Of a DNA stretch of 64,000 nucleotides, positions 34,635 to 43,357 are shown piece after piece. Where the stretch lies: assembly GCF_003858455.1 (NCBI RefSeq), contig NZ_RQZF01000001.1:1-64000 (forward strand). The letters run 5' to 3'. The stretch's first letter is position 1, and each line of letters starts with the position of its first letter. The DNA comes from Schaalia canis. GTDB lineage: Bacteria > Actinomycetota > Actinomycetes > Actinomycetales > Actinomycetaceae. A program made the position numbers and the translations under genes. The notes under the pieces were generated by a model, which was not told where the DNA came from, searched no databases, and saw only the letters and a list, made by a program, of their open reading frames with translations.

Positions 34635-35333
34635 TCAGCGTCCGCGTAATGCTCGGCGATTCATACGCACTCGATTGGGATCAATCCCCTTAGGAATAGG
34701 AGCGCTCTTTGAGGTCAAAGCATTCAGACGCTGACTCACAGAAGGCACTTCTTCACGGGTCAACACATTCTTAAACTTACGCAAACGTGACTGAAGGTCA
34801 GCGAGCCGAACCTGTCCCTCGCCGGTGCCAACCTGCAGGACATGCACGGGCACGTTCTGAGCCACACGCTGAACCTTCTTGCGTTCTGCTTCAAGCAGCG
34901 GACGAACGCGGGAGGATGGCCCCTCAGAAATCAATACGACACCAGGACGGCCAACAATACGCCACACCAGATCCTGCTCACGAGTGGCATTAATGGGTTG
35001 CTCGTGAACAATCCACCCACGCTTAATCTGGCTCAAAACGGCGTAGACGGCTCCAACGGTTCCTTCGATCTGCATGTACATCGCTCGGGGGGCGAAGTAC
35101 GACAGAAGGAGGGTTGCAAGAAGGATGCCGGTCATCACACCCATGAGGATCCACAGGATAATGCTGCCCTCAGACAGAACAGCAATCACGATGCTCAGCG
35201 CAATCGAAACAACGACGACAGCAGCAAGTACCCATTTAAACCACGGGTAAGAGCGTGCAGTAATCCGATAAGCGTCGGCCAGATTGTGGTACCAACGACG
35301 CTTCTTCACGGGGGAGGGAGTCTTATCAGCCAT
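34635..35333 (-). CDS. DUF4191-type membrane protein
   Basis: 232 residues. A basic N-terminus (VKKRRWYHNLADAYRITARS) is followed by two adjacent TM helices (about 35-80) and a soluble domain with GTVGAVYAVLSQIKRGW, LVWRIVGRPGVVLISEG and VQRVAQNVPVHVLQVG. This fits the actinobacterial DUF4191 family, often near lipoate genes. Function unknown. AAAGGG precedes ATG 35333; TAAGAT at 35343-35348 (minus strand) may be its -10. Confidence 0.82.
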   Translation of the reverse strand: MADKTPSPVKKRRWYHNLADAYRITARSYPWFKWVLAAVVVVSIALSIVIAVLSEGSIILWILMGVMTGILLATLLLSYFAPRAMYMQIEGTVGAVYAVLSQIKRGWIVHEQPINATREQDLVWRIVGRPGVVLISEGPSSRVRPLLEAERKKVQRVAQNVPVHVLQVGTGEGQVRLADLQSRLRKFKNVLTREEVPSVSQRLNALTSKSAPIPKGIDPNRVRMNRRALRGR

Positions 35334-35486
35334 AGCCCTTTGATCTTAGCGTGTTCTCCGACAATATGAATACTTCATGCCATGTGCTTGAACATGTCCA
35401 CCCCGGTGTTTCTCCGTCTGCAGGCGAAAGACCACCCGGAAAAGACCACTCAGAGAGGGGCGAGGCTTCCCCACGCGAAAACCTCG

Positions 35487-36692
35487 TTACGTAGTAGCGC
35501 GCGAACGCGCAATAAGCGGAAGTGCGCTCAGCGCGGCCACCGCGCACGCCGCCACGGAGACAAGGAAAGCAGCGTGTGGACCCGCTTCGGAGGCAGCAAA
35601 ACCACCAAAGATTGACCCCGCTGAGACTCCGATGGTGATAGCCGCAGGCATCGCCGTCATCGCAACCGCTAAACCTCCTGGGGGCGACAAACGTTCGGCA
35701 TTGGTGAACGAGGTAACCAGCATGATGCCAATATTGAGACCGGCAAGGAAAAGCACGCCCGCAATCACCGCCATTGAGGAAAGCTGGCTGGCTATCCACA
35801 TTGCCACCCCCGCAAAAAGAGCCGGAAAAGCGACTCGCATCGGTGGAGTCATGGACTCAGGAATCACCACTACCATGATCGCCATAATTGCTGAACCAAT
35901 GCCCATCGCCCCATAGACAACACCAGCCTGCCCAGGAGCCCCAATAGCAGAAGCAAGAGCTGTAAGACCCGCCTGAGTGGAACCAAAGAGAGTGCCAATG
36001 GCAGTCATCGCAACAATCGCAGGGGCAATTGCCCATAGAACACGGGGAATACTTGGACGCCGTTGCCCCTCAGCAATCTGAGAATCAGTCAACATGCGCG
36101 GAGCATGGTAAGCAAAAAGGCCGCCTGCCACACTCACTAGAGCAACAGCAAGAGCGAGTGGAGCTGCGGGGAAAAATACCGCAGTGAGGCCAACTAGAAC
36201 GGGGCCAAAGACAAACATCAGCTCGTCGACCATGGACTCGTAGGAAAACGCCGTAGCCAAAAGGCGCGGAGTCAACGAATGCGATACCCAGCGGGCGCGT
36301 GTAAGAGAACCAATTGGTAGCGATGTGAGGCCAGCAAGAAGGCAGGACAGCCATAGGCGCCAGTCTGACCACCCCATCAGGGCTGACAGTAGCAAAAGCC
36401 CTAATGACAGTGCCGATAGGGGCGTCATGATGAGAAGCATCCGCCTCTGACCGGCGTAGTCAGACCAGCGTCCGATAAAGGGGGAGGCGAGTGCTGTCGA
36501 CAAAGAGACGACGCCGGTCGCGAGACCACCTAATGCCACTGAGCCGGTAGACGAAGTGATTGCACTCATCGTTCCTAAAGGAACCATGGCGTAAGAGGCG
36601 CGTGCCGCGGCTGCAACGAGGAGGCGGCGCCAACTGACGATCTGAGGGAGGGATCGGTAGTGCGCAAGAGCGCGGAAAGGTGAGGTTTGCAC
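35487..36692 (-). CDS. MFS transporter (drug-efflux-like)
   Basis: 401 residues, about twelve hydrophobic helices with the loop GRWSDYAGQRRML after TM2, as in DHA1-type exporters. GTG start at 36692 with CGGAG 7 nt upstream. It stands alone on the minus strand, divergent from the pseudokinase gene. The substrate cannot be inferred. The spacer 35334-35486 before the next gene shows no feature beyond short direct repeats. Confidence 0.85.
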   Translation of the reverse strand: MQTSPFRALAHYRSLPQIVSWRRLLVAAAARASYAMVPLGTMSAITSSTGSVALGGLATGVVSLSTALASPFIGRWSDYAGQRRMLLIMTPLSALSLGLLLLSALMGWSDWRLWLSCLLAGLTSLPIGSLTRARWVSHSLTPRLLATAFSYESMVDELMFVFGPVLVGLTAVFFPAAPLALAVALVSVAGGLFAYHAPRMLTDSQIAEGQRRPSIPRVLWAIAPAIVAMTAIGTLFGSTQAGLTALASAIGAPGQAGVVYGAMGIGSAIMAIMVVVIPESMTPPMRVAFPALFAGVAMWIASQLSSMAVIAGVLFLAGLNIGIMLVTSFTNAERLSPPGGLAVAMTAMPAAITIGVSAGSIFGGFAASEAGPHAAFLVSVAACAVAALSALPLIARSRATT

Positions 36693-36752
36693 GTGTGTGC
36701 TCCGAATAATCGACTGCCCACAAGGGTCCCATCGTGGGGAGCATGTGGGCGT

Positions 36753-36764
36753 GCCTCGCGAGGC
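36753..36764. promoter_or_regulatory. 12-bp perfect palindrome in divergent promoter region
   Basis: GCCTCGCGAGGC is a perfect palindrome between the divergent MFS and pseudokinase genes, placed as an operator would be. The regulator is unknown. Confidence 0.35.
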
Positions 36765-36817
36765 GAGGTAACGGGAGCCATTTTATCGCGTGAACGATGA
36801 CTACGGGGACGGCAGAG

Positions 36818-36826
36818 TTATCCACA
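36818..36826 (+). promoter_or_regulatory. Perfect DnaA box
   Basis: TTATCCACA matches the consensus DnaA box exactly. It is single and lies 50 nt before the pseudokinase gene, so a regulatory or chance site is more likely than a replication origin. Confidence 0.4.
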
Positions 36827-36876
36827 GATCGTGAGAGTCACTTGGAGAAGCGTGCAATAGTCACCATTCTTGAGTT

Positions 36877-38277
36877 ATGGACGTCGATGGCTACGAAATT
36901 GGTGAGATTGCCTACCTCCGTGGAGGTGGGCCGCTGTGGGCTGCACGAGATGCACAGGGACGCGATGTACTTATCTCTTTTCATGCTCCAGCAGAAGGTG
37001 AAGAAAGAAGTGATCGCTGGCGGCAGTGGGCGAGTATTGCCAGTGCGCATGTTGCGGGTCTTCTTGATGTTGTTCGTCATGAGGACGGACGCTGGGCTTT
37101 GGTGCAAGAACGCATTGAGGGTGAGTCTCTCTCCATTCTTTTAGCTAATGGTGGCGTCCGCGAGAAAGCTGCTCGACATAGGATCTATCAGGGCATTTGC
37201 GAAGGCGTCGAGGCGATGCACCGCGTGGGTTTGGTGCATGGGGATCTCAGCCCAAATAACATCATCATCGCTCCGGGAAACAGGGCTGTCATCATCGACC
37301 TGTGTGACGATCCTGAGCTTCATGCTGGAACGGAGGGATGGAGCTCGCGGGAATCACCCAGCATGGAAGCTGATATTGATGCTGTTGAAAAAATACGCGA
37401 TGCTCTTTTGGCCACAGAGGGGATCGGTGAGGTAAAGGATCCGGCGATTCGCCTGCGACTCCACGCCACGCTGCCGGAAACACAACTGCGTTCGCCTGAA
37501 AAGATGTTGAGCAGGAGGGAGCGCTCCGCTCGCGCATCTTCTGGAGCGCGATGGGGGCGAATACGTCCCGCGATTCTTCTGAGCGCCGGTATCGTGACAC
37601 TGTCGATTCTCGCCGGAGCTGGATACGCTGTCGCAACAGCTCAAGGCGCCGAAAACGCCGCTTTCTCTACTCAAAAGACAAACACACAGGCGCCAAACAC
37701 TCAGGCCCCAAACACACAAGGCGCGAGAGAACAGGGCGCAAGTACGCAGGGGCATCCTGGTACAAGGGACTCTGGCGCAGGGGAGTCAGGCGCAGGGGAG
37801 TCTGGCGCACTCGAATCGCGTGAAGTCGTCAAAGGAAAAAGCCTTGAGCAGCGTGCAGCGCACACGGAAAATCTCCCCTACGCAGAAGGAGTTGATCGAG
37901 GATCCTTCTGCGATGGCGATGAGATAGCGGCCAGAGTCAGCGCTATCATGACGCTTCGAGATCAGGCTTTCAACAAGGCTGATTCTGGCAGCTTGTCGCA
38001 AGCGCTTGATGGAGCCTTACTGAGTGCAGACGAAACTCTTATCCGTCGTCTTCGTGAGGAAGAGATAAGTATTCATGGCTTTACAACGGAGGTGAGAGCT
38101 TTATCTGTTCAGACCTGCACCGAGGATGTTGCCAGGGTGGAAGTTACCCTTCGTCAAAACGTTCACGAGCGTTGCCAGAAGGGGACATGCGTGCAGATCC
38201 CAGCAGGAGAGGAACAGATGCTCGCCCTTGACCTTGCCGGGAATCCGTGGAAAGCAGTGCATGCCCTTCAGAAGTAG
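36877..38277 (+). CDS. Receptor-like membrane pseudokinase
   Basis: 466 residues. Residues ~1-210 form a reduced protein-kinase fold: a glycine-rich stretch (LRGGGPLWAAR), HGDLSPNN at 121-128 retaining Asp123 and Asn128, and IIDLC at 139-143 in place of the DFG motif. The strand expected to carry the ATP-binding Lys reads DVLISFHAP, without Lys. A single TM helix spans ~231-255. The extracytoplasmic part starts with a repeat linker (NTQAP, GAGES) and a C-terminal domain with Cys pairs. It resembles a bacterial Ser/Thr kinase receptor but is probably catalytically weak or dead. Ligand unknown. Confidence 0.72.
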   Translation: MDVDGYEIGEIAYLRGGGPLWAARDAQGRDVLISFHAPAEGEERSDRWRQWASIASAHVAGLLDVVRHEDGRWALVQERIEGESLSILLANGGVREKAARHRIYQGICEGVEAMHRVGLVHGDLSPNNIIIAPGNRAVIIDLCDDPELHAGTEGWSSRESPSMEADIDAVEKIRDALLATEGIGEVKDPAIRLRLHATLPETQLRSPEKMLSRRERSARASSGARWGRIRPAILLSAGIVTLSILAGAGYAVATAQGAENAAFSTQKTNTQAPNTQAPNTQGAREQGASTQGHPGTRDSGAGESGAGESGALESREVVKGKSLEQRAAHTENLPYAEGVDRGSFCDGDEIAARVSAIMTLRDQAFNKADSGSLSQALDGALLSADETLIRRLREEEISIHGFTTEVRALSVQTCTEDVARVEVTLRQNVHERCQKGTCVQIPAGEEQMLALDLAGNPWKAVHALQK

Positions 38278-38308
38278 CCTGATGCGCTCGTGGGGATCAT
38301 GGCGAAGA

Positions 38309-38350
38309 AAAGGTGGGGGCCACACGCATGAGCGTGTGGCCCCCACCTTT
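38309..38350. terminator. Bidirectional terminator, 19-bp stem
   Basis: AAAGGTGGGGGCCACACGC (38309-38327) pairs perfectly with 38332-38350 around ATGA. It separates the convergent pseudokinase and sucB genes. Read on the minus strand the stem is followed by TTTTCTT, so it is a good intrinsic terminator in that direction. Confidence 0.88.
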
Positions 38351-38382
38351 AAGCCGCTGTCTTTAACGGCGACAGAGTAGCC

Positions 38383-40137
38383 TCAGGCGAGGTCCGCTTC
38401 GAAAGCTGCCTCCTCTAGGCGCTTCTTCACAGCCATGAGGTAGCGAGCCGCGTCAGCGCCGTCGACCAGACGGTGATCGTAGGACAGGGACAGGTACACC
38501 ATCGAGCGGATGGCGATAGCGTCATTTCCTTCAGCGTCCTTGACCACCACGGGGCGCTTGACGATGGTTCCCACACCCATGATTGCGGTTTCAGGCATGT
38601 TAAGAACAGGGGTATCGAAGAGAGCGCCACCAGAACCAGTGTTGGTAATGGTGAAGGTCGAGCCGGTCAACTCTTCAACGCCGATCTTTCCGTCACGAGT
38701 GCGTGCAGCCAGGTCGTTGATGGAGCGGGCAATATCAGCAAGAGACTTTTCGCCAGCGTCCTTAATGACGGGAACGAAGAGGCCCTTGGGGGTGTCAACG
38801 GCGATACCAATGTGCTCGTGGCCGTGGTAGGTGACCTCGGTGTCATTGATAGAAGCGTTGATCTTGGGGTGGTAGGCAAGAGCTTCAGTTGCGGCCTTGA
38901 CGAAGAAGGGCAAGAAGGTGAGCTTAGTGTTCTCGCGGGCCTGGAAGGCGTCCTTGTTGCGTGCACGCAGGGCTGCGATGCGGGTGACATCAACCTCGAC
39001 AACGGTGGTGAGCTGGGCTGCGGTCTGCAGCGACTCCACCATGCGGCGGGCGATGGTCTGGCGCAGACGAGACATCTTCTCGGTGGTTCCACGTAGAGGT
39101 GAAGGCTCCTGAGCGGGGGCGGCAGGGGCAGCCGGCGCAGCAGGGGTTTGAGCGGGAGCTGCAGCCACGGGAGCGGGAGTAGCAACTGCCTGTCGAGCAG
39201 CAATAGCAGCTTCGACATCTTCACGACGGATGCGGCCGCCGACACCGGTGCCGGTCAAGGTGGCCAGGTCAATATCAGCCTCGCGTGCGAGCTTACGCAC
39301 GATGGGGGTGACGTAGCCATTGATGGCCGAGGCCGGAGCGGGCACCTCGTCAGCCTTCACGCCAGCGCTTTGGGCTACGGGAGCCAAAGACTCAGCGGTG
39401 GGGAAGGAGTGCGCGGGGGCGGCAGGCGCGGCCGGAGCAGGGGCAGGGGAAGGAGCGGGAGCTGGAACTGGTTCGGCAACAGGTGCTGGAGTGGACTCAA
39501 CTGCCGGAGCAGCTTCAGCAGCGGGAGCACCCGCCTGATCAGCAATAACAGCGAGAACAGTACCGACAGCGACAGTTTCATCTTCCTGGACGCGGATTTC
39601 TACGAGGTAGCCTGACACCGGGGAGGGAACCTCAGAGTCAACCTTATCGGTTGCCACTTCAAGCAGAGCTTCGTCAGCCTCAACCTTGTCGCCCACGGAC
39701 TTGAGCCAAGTAGTGACGGTGCCTTCAGCAACAGATTCACCCAGCGCGGGCATCGTCACCTCGGTACCTGAAGCCGGGGTGGCGGCAGGTGCTGCGGCTG
39801 CCGGCGCAGCCGGTGCTTCAGCGGCGGGGGCAGCAGGTGCAGCCGGTGCAGGTGCAGCGGGGGCTTCTTCTGCAGCGGGTGCAGGGGCGGAGGCCTCGGA
39901 GGCATCACCAATCATGGCGATGGTGGTGCCAACCTCAACGGTTTCATCCTCACCAACGAGGATCTCCAGCAGAACGCCGGCGGCGGGGGAGGGGACCTCA
40001 GAGTCAACCTTATCGGTGGCGACTTCAACGAGGGGTTCATCCAGAGCGACGGTATCGCCCACGGACTTGAGCCAAGTGGTGACGGTTCCTTCGGCGACGG
40101 ATTCGCCCAGGGCAGGCATAGTCACTGCGGTTGCCAT
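38383..40137 (-). CDS. sucB: Dihydrolipoamide acyltransferase (E2), two lipoyl domains
   Basis: 584 residues. Two N-terminal lipoyl domains with nearly identical sequence carry lipoyl lysines at about 43 and 165 in [14 protein letters not shown]. Long Ala/Pro linkers follow, then a peripheral subunit-binding domain ([20 protein letters not shown]) and the acyltransferase core ending with the catalytic [13 protein letters not shown]. It forms the core of a 2-oxoacid dehydrogenase complex; in actinobacteria a single E2 can serve pyruvate and 2-oxoglutarate dehydrogenase. AAGGAG precedes ATG. It is followed upstream by lpd in the same operon order. Confidence 0.92.
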   Translation of the reverse strand: MATAVTMPALGESVAEGTVTTWLKSVGDTVALDEPLVEVATDKVDSEVPSPAAGVLLEILVGEDETVEVGTTIAMIGDASEASAPAPAAEEAPAAPAPAAPAAPAAEAPAAPAAAAPAATPASGTEVTMPALGESVAEGTVTTWLKSVGDKVEADEALLEVATDKVDSEVPSPVSGYLVEIRVQEDETVAVGTVLAVIADQAGAPAAEAAPAVESTPAPVAEPVPAPAPSPAPAPAAPAAPAHSFPTAESLAPVAQSAGVKADEVPAPASAINGYVTPIVRKLAREADIDLATLTGTGVGGRIRREDVEAAIAARQAVATPAPVAAAPAQTPAAPAAPAAPAQEPSPLRGTTEKMSRLRQTIARRMVESLQTAAQLTTVVEVDVTRIAALRARNKDAFQARENTKLTFLPFFVKAATEALAYHPKINASINDTEVTYHGHEHIGIAVDTPKGLFVPVIKDAGEKSLADIARSINDLAARTRDGKIGVEELTGSTFTITNTGSGGALFDTPVLNMPETAIMGVGTIVKRPVVVKDAEGNDAIAIRSMVYLSLSYDHRLVDGADAARYLMAVKKRLEEAAFEADLA

Positions 40138-40164
40138 TAGATTCTTCTCCTTGTTGACTTTTGG

Positions 40165-41538
40165 TCAGTTATGGGAGTGGAGAGGCTTACCCGCCAAGGC
40201 GAGGGCAGCTTCACCGATGGATTCGTTTTGAGTGGGGTGAGCGTGAATGAGCGCAGCCACATCTTCAGGGTACGCCTCCCAGTTCACCAAGAGTTCGCCT
40301 TCACCAACCTGTTCGCCGATGCGGGCACCAATACCGTGGAAGCCCACGATTGGACCACCCTCAACGGAAACCAGCTTAATAAAGCCGGTAGTACCAAGGA
40401 TATTGGACTTGCCGTTGCCTGCAAGGTTGTATTCAACGGAACGCACAGCATCGCCGTACTGTTCACGGGCTTGCTTTTCAGTCAGCCCCACAGAAGCAAT
40501 CTCAGGCTCACAGAAGGTCACGCGGGGGATTCCAGATTCCACAATGGGAGCAGGGTTAAGACCAGCGATTTCTTCGGCAACGAAAATGCCTTGAAGGAAA
40601 CCACGGTGAGCGAGTTGCAGCCCGGGCACAATGTCGCCGACGGCGTAGATATTGCCCACGCCGGTGTGGAGACGGTCATTGGTGAGAACGAAACCGCGAT
40701 CCATTGAGATGCCAGCTTCTTCATAGCCCAGACCCGCGGTAACAGGGCCACGGCCAACGGCTACAAGCAACACATCAGCGTCGAAGGTTTTGCCATCCTC
40801 GGTCGTCACATGGACACCTGATTCATCCTGGGTGGCACCAGTGAAGCGAGTGTTGGTGTGGAAAGCGATACCGCGCTTACGGAAAGAACGCTCCAGGTGC
40901 TTCGAGATGGCCTCATCTTCGTTAGCTGCCAGGTGGGGCAGTGCCTCAAGGATTGTGACTTCAGCACCGAAAGAACGCCATACGGAGGCAAACTCTAGGC
41001 CAATGACGCCGCCGCCAAGGACGATGGCCTTCTGGGGAACCCACTCCATCTGGAGAGCCTGATCGGAGCTGATAATGCGCCCACCAATCTCCAGGCCGGG
41101 GATGGACCGAGAGTAGGAGCCGGTGGCAAGAATGACATGACGGCCAGTGATTCGACGACCGTCAACCTCGACGGTGTCCTGGGAAACCAGTCGGCCCCAC
41201 CCCTGGATGATGTCAACATTGCGCGATGCGAGGAGTCCCTGCAGGCCCTTGTAGAGCTTCGTAATGACTGAATCGCGGTAGGCCCCCACCTTGGCCATGT
41301 CAATACCGTGGAAGGTTGATGACACGCCAAATTGTTCGGATTCACGAACGGCGTCAGCGGTTTCGGCGGCGTGCAGGTAAGCCTTGGTGGGGATACAACC
41401 GCGGTGCAGGCAGGTGCCGCCAACTTTGTCGCCATCGATCAAAGCTACTGTCATGCCCAACTGAGAACCGCGAAGGGCAGCAGCATAGCCGCCCGATCCA
41501 GCACCCAAAATGACGAGGTCGTACGTGGGTTCGCTCAC
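40165..41538 (-). CDS. lpd: Dihydrolipoamide dehydrogenase (E3)
   Basis: 457 residues. FAD site GAGSGGYAAAL, redox-active cysteines 43 and 48 in GGTCLHRGCIP, NAD site VLGGGVIGLEFA and the C-terminal active-site HAHPTQNESIGEA. It reoxidises the lipoyl groups of E2 enzymes. The GTG at 41538 is chosen because AAGGAG is 8 nt upstream; the GTG at 41547 overlaps that site. It is the first gene of the lpd-sucB pair. Confidence 0.93.
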   Translation of the reverse strand: MSEPTYDLVILGAGSGGYAAALRGSQLGMTVALIDGDKVGGTCLHRGCIPTKAYLHAAETADAVRESEQFGVSSTFHGIDMAKVGAYRDSVITKLYKGLQGLLASRNVDIIQGWGRLVSQDTVEVDGRRITGRHVILATGSYSRSIPGLEIGGRIISSDQALQMEWVPQKAIVLGGGVIGLEFASVWRSFGAEVTILEALPHLAANEDEAISKHLERSFRKRGIAFHTNTRFTGATQDESGVHVTTEDGKTFDADVLLVAVGRGPVTAGLGYEEAGISMDRGFVLTNDRLHTGVGNIYAVGDIVPGLQLAHRGFLQGIFVAEEIAGLNPAPIVESGIPRVTFCEPEIASVGLTEKQAREQYGDAVRSVEYNLAGNGKSNILGTTGFIKLVSVEGGPIVGFHGIGARIGEQVGEGELLVNWEAYPEDVAALIHAHPTQNESIGEAALALAGKPLHSHN

Positions 41539-41666
41539 GTAATCCACTCCTTAATTGTGAAAATAACGGGGATGTCCGTATGGGCCTATTGTCCCACTCT
41601 GGAGCGCGCTTTTCCTCCCTCTTTTGCAAAAAATCAGGGTGGGAACTCCCACATTAGGAAAATGTG

Positions 41667-41684
41667 TCCCACTGCTGTGTGGGA
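41667..41684. terminator. Small hairpin between trmL and lpd
   Basis: TCCCAC (41667-41672) and GTGGGA (41679-41684) pair around TGCTGT, 20 nt past the trmL stop. The same GTGGGA/TCCCAC motif recurs several times in 41590-41685, making alternative pairings possible. Confidence 0.4.
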
Positions 41685-41703
41685 ATACGGCGCTCTGGGG
41701 AGA

Positions 41704-42165
41704 TCAAGCGCCTCCGGGGAAACCGCACTGGCGCCAGGCCTCGTACAGCGCAATAGAAGCGGAGTTCGCCAGATTCAAAGAGCGAGCCCCTGGGCGCATA
41801 TGGATGCGCACGAGGCCGTCTACTTCGGGGTGGTCAAGCACCCACTGAGGGAGTCCATCTGGCTCTGGCCCAAACAGGAGGCCGTCACCGTCGCTGTAGG
41901 AAATGTCGGTGTAGAGAGTGGAGCTGTGCCCGGTGAAGGCCCAGATTTTGCCAGGGATCTCTGCCAAAGCATCTTCCAGCGAAGGGTGAACTTTCACATG
42001 GGCTAGGTCGTGATAATCCAGGCCAGCTCGACGTAGCTTCGCGTCATCCATATCGAAAGCCAAAGGCTCAATGAGATGGAGCATTGACCCTGTGCACGCC
42101 GACAGGCGAATTGCTGCGCCGGTATTTCCAGGGATCTTTGGTTCGAAGAAAATAATGTGAAGCAT
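41704..42165 (-). CDS. trmL: tRNA (cytidine(34)-2'-O)-methyltransferase TrmL
   Basis: 153 residues, SPOUT-class knotted methyltransferase. Typical beginning IIFFEPKIPGNTGAAIRLSA, then LFGPEPDGLPQWVLD and the knot segment MRPGARSLNLANSASIALYEA. It methylates the wobble base of tRNA-Leu isoacceptors. It lies upstream of lpd on the same strand but a spacer with repeated TCCCAC motifs separates them. The gene is of normal length. Confidence 0.92.
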   Translation of the reverse strand: MLHIIFFEPKIPGNTGAAIRLSACTGSMLHLIEPLAFDMDDAKLRRAGLDYHDLAHVKVHPSLEDALAEIPGKIWAFTGHSSTLYTDISYSDGDGLLFGPEPDGLPQWVLDHPEVDGLVRIHMRPGARSLNLANSASIALYEAWRQCGFPGGA

Positions 42166-42189
42166 CGGCTCTCAACTTAGACGAGGAAC

Positions 42190-42723
42190 TTAGGCGATGG
42201 CGTAGGTGGCAGTAAGGGTTGCCCGCGCAATCGTATGGAAGGCGAGATGAAAGGCACACTCGGCGGGAGTGGCTTCATCGTCAATCCCTAAAGTTTCCAC
42301 ATCAAGGGCGTGGATCGCAAAAATATAGCGGTGCGGGCGATCCTGGGGTGGGGGAGCGGCCCCAAAATACTCTGCCCCTCCGTGGTCGACGCGCAGGTGG
42401 AAGGCTGCGCCGTCAAGCAGAAGATCTGATCCCCCCTGGCCCTGGGTAAGCTCAGTTGTTGAGGCGTCAAGATCAACGATTGTCCAATGCCACCATCCCG
42501 AGGGAGTAGGGGCGTCGGGGTCGAAACAGGAGACAACAAAGCTTTGCGTTTCCTCTGGGAAATCTGACCAGCGCAAATGGGGGGAGACATTTCCTCCTTC
42601 AGCGCTATGAAGAGGTGGCAGAGCCTGTCCATCCTGCAGATCGTCAGACTCGAGAATGAAAGAGGGGACGGGAGGGAGAAGGTCGTAGGGATTAGGAGCA
42701 AGGGGGCGGTCAAGTGATGTCAT
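42190..42723 (-). CDS. YbhB/YbcL-type PEBP-family protein
   Basis: 177 residues of the phosphatidylethanolamine-binding (Raf-kinase-inhibitor-like) family. The ligand pocket motif DPDAPTPSGWWHW and the second conserved HRYIFAIHALD are present. No signal peptide, so cytoplasmic. Bacterial members have no firm function. ATG 42723 has GGAAGG at 8 nt; the upstream extension to 42777 would run into the LexA box and is not used. Confidence 0.87.
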   Translation of the reverse strand: MTSLDRPLAPNPYDLLPPVPSFILESDDLQDGQALPPLHSAEGGNVSPHLRWSDFPEETQSFVVSCFDPDAPTPSGWWHWTIVDLDASTTELTQGQGGSDLLLDGAAFHLRVDHGGAEYFGAAPPPQDRPHRYIFAIHALDVETLGIDDEATPAECAFHLAFHTIARATLTATYAIA

Positions 42724-42744
42724 GGCCGGGCCTTCCGGTGTGAA

Positions 42745-42792
42745 ACGACAAAAACGGGATCCCTCCCCTACAATCATCGAACAGGTGTTCGA
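42745..42792 (+). promoter_or_regulatory. SOS promoter of imuA'-imuB with perfect LexA box
   Basis: TCGAACAGGTGTTCGA at 42777-42792 is an exact match to the Gram-positive/actinobacterial LexA box TCGAAC-N4-GTTCGA. Upstream, ACGACA (42745-42750) and TACAAT (42769-42774) with an 18-nt spacer form a credible promoter, so LexA would cover the start of transcription. Confidence 0.88.
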
Positions 42793-42823
42793 TAGTTGTT
42801 GTGGGGAGTGAGGTGTTCATCCG

Positions 42824-43357
42824 ATGGCGCAAGAAAATGTTCATAGACTTGCGCACGCTCGTGACATTCTCATGGGCGCACACAACGCTATGGGAATAGC
42901 ACAGACACGTCCTGACCTCCAGCTTGCCTCAAAAAGTGGCAGAAAAACACCCCCAGGAACGATCTACTTCATTTCAGGAGCACAAAAAGACTTTAATGAT
43001 GCGCTTTTAGACTGTGCCACCCCTCTGTCCTGGGTTGCTGTTGCAGCACTACCCGAGATTGGTTGGCAACGCTTAAGCGAACAAGGGCTCAATCTCGACA
43101 GGGTTGTCATTATTCCCGAACTGGACGTTCTCGGTGAAAGAGTGCTCTACATTCTGGCCTCTGCGATGGACATTCTGTGTGTGGGGGATGTTCCACTCAG
43201 TGCCCAAGGACGTAAACGCATTGCAGCAAAAGCTCGACAAAAGGGCTGCCTCATTCTCAGTGCAACCCCGTGGCAGGGACTCTCGCGTCCTTTCCCTCAA
43301 ACCTCACAGGCAGTAGATGCGGCAGGGCATCTCTCTTCACGGATGGTGGGAACATGA
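42824..43357 (+). CDS. imuA': ImuA'-like mutasome accessory protein
   Basis: 177 residues with a RecA-like core lacking a Walker A motif: TIYFISGAQKDFNDALLDCA, then VVIIPELDVLGERVLYILASAMDILCV, resembling mycobacterial ImuA' (Rv3395c, somewhat longer). It is identified by position upstream of imuB and by the LexA box 32 nt before its start. In mycobacteria ImuA' and ImuB form the translesion-synthesis mutasome with DnaE2. It overlaps imuB by ATGA. Confidence 0.8.
   Translation: MAQENVHRLAHARDILMGAHNAMGIAQTRPDLQLASKSGRKTPPGTIYFISGAQKDFNDALLDCATPLSWVAVAALPEIGWQRLSEQGLNLDRVVIIPELDVLGERVLYILASAMDILCVGDVPLSAQGRKRIAAKARQKGCLILSATPWQGLSRPFPQTSQAVDAAGHLSSRMVGT

Noticed and set aside
36818-36826. Replication origin suggested by the perfect DnaA box
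   Set aside because: Only one box, no AT-rich unwinding region and no dnaA, dnaN, gyrB or rpmH nearby.
41539-41547. GTG at 41547 as the lpd start
   Set aside because: The codon overlaps the AAGGAG ribosome binding site; the GTG at 41538 is spaced correctly and begins at the FAD domain.
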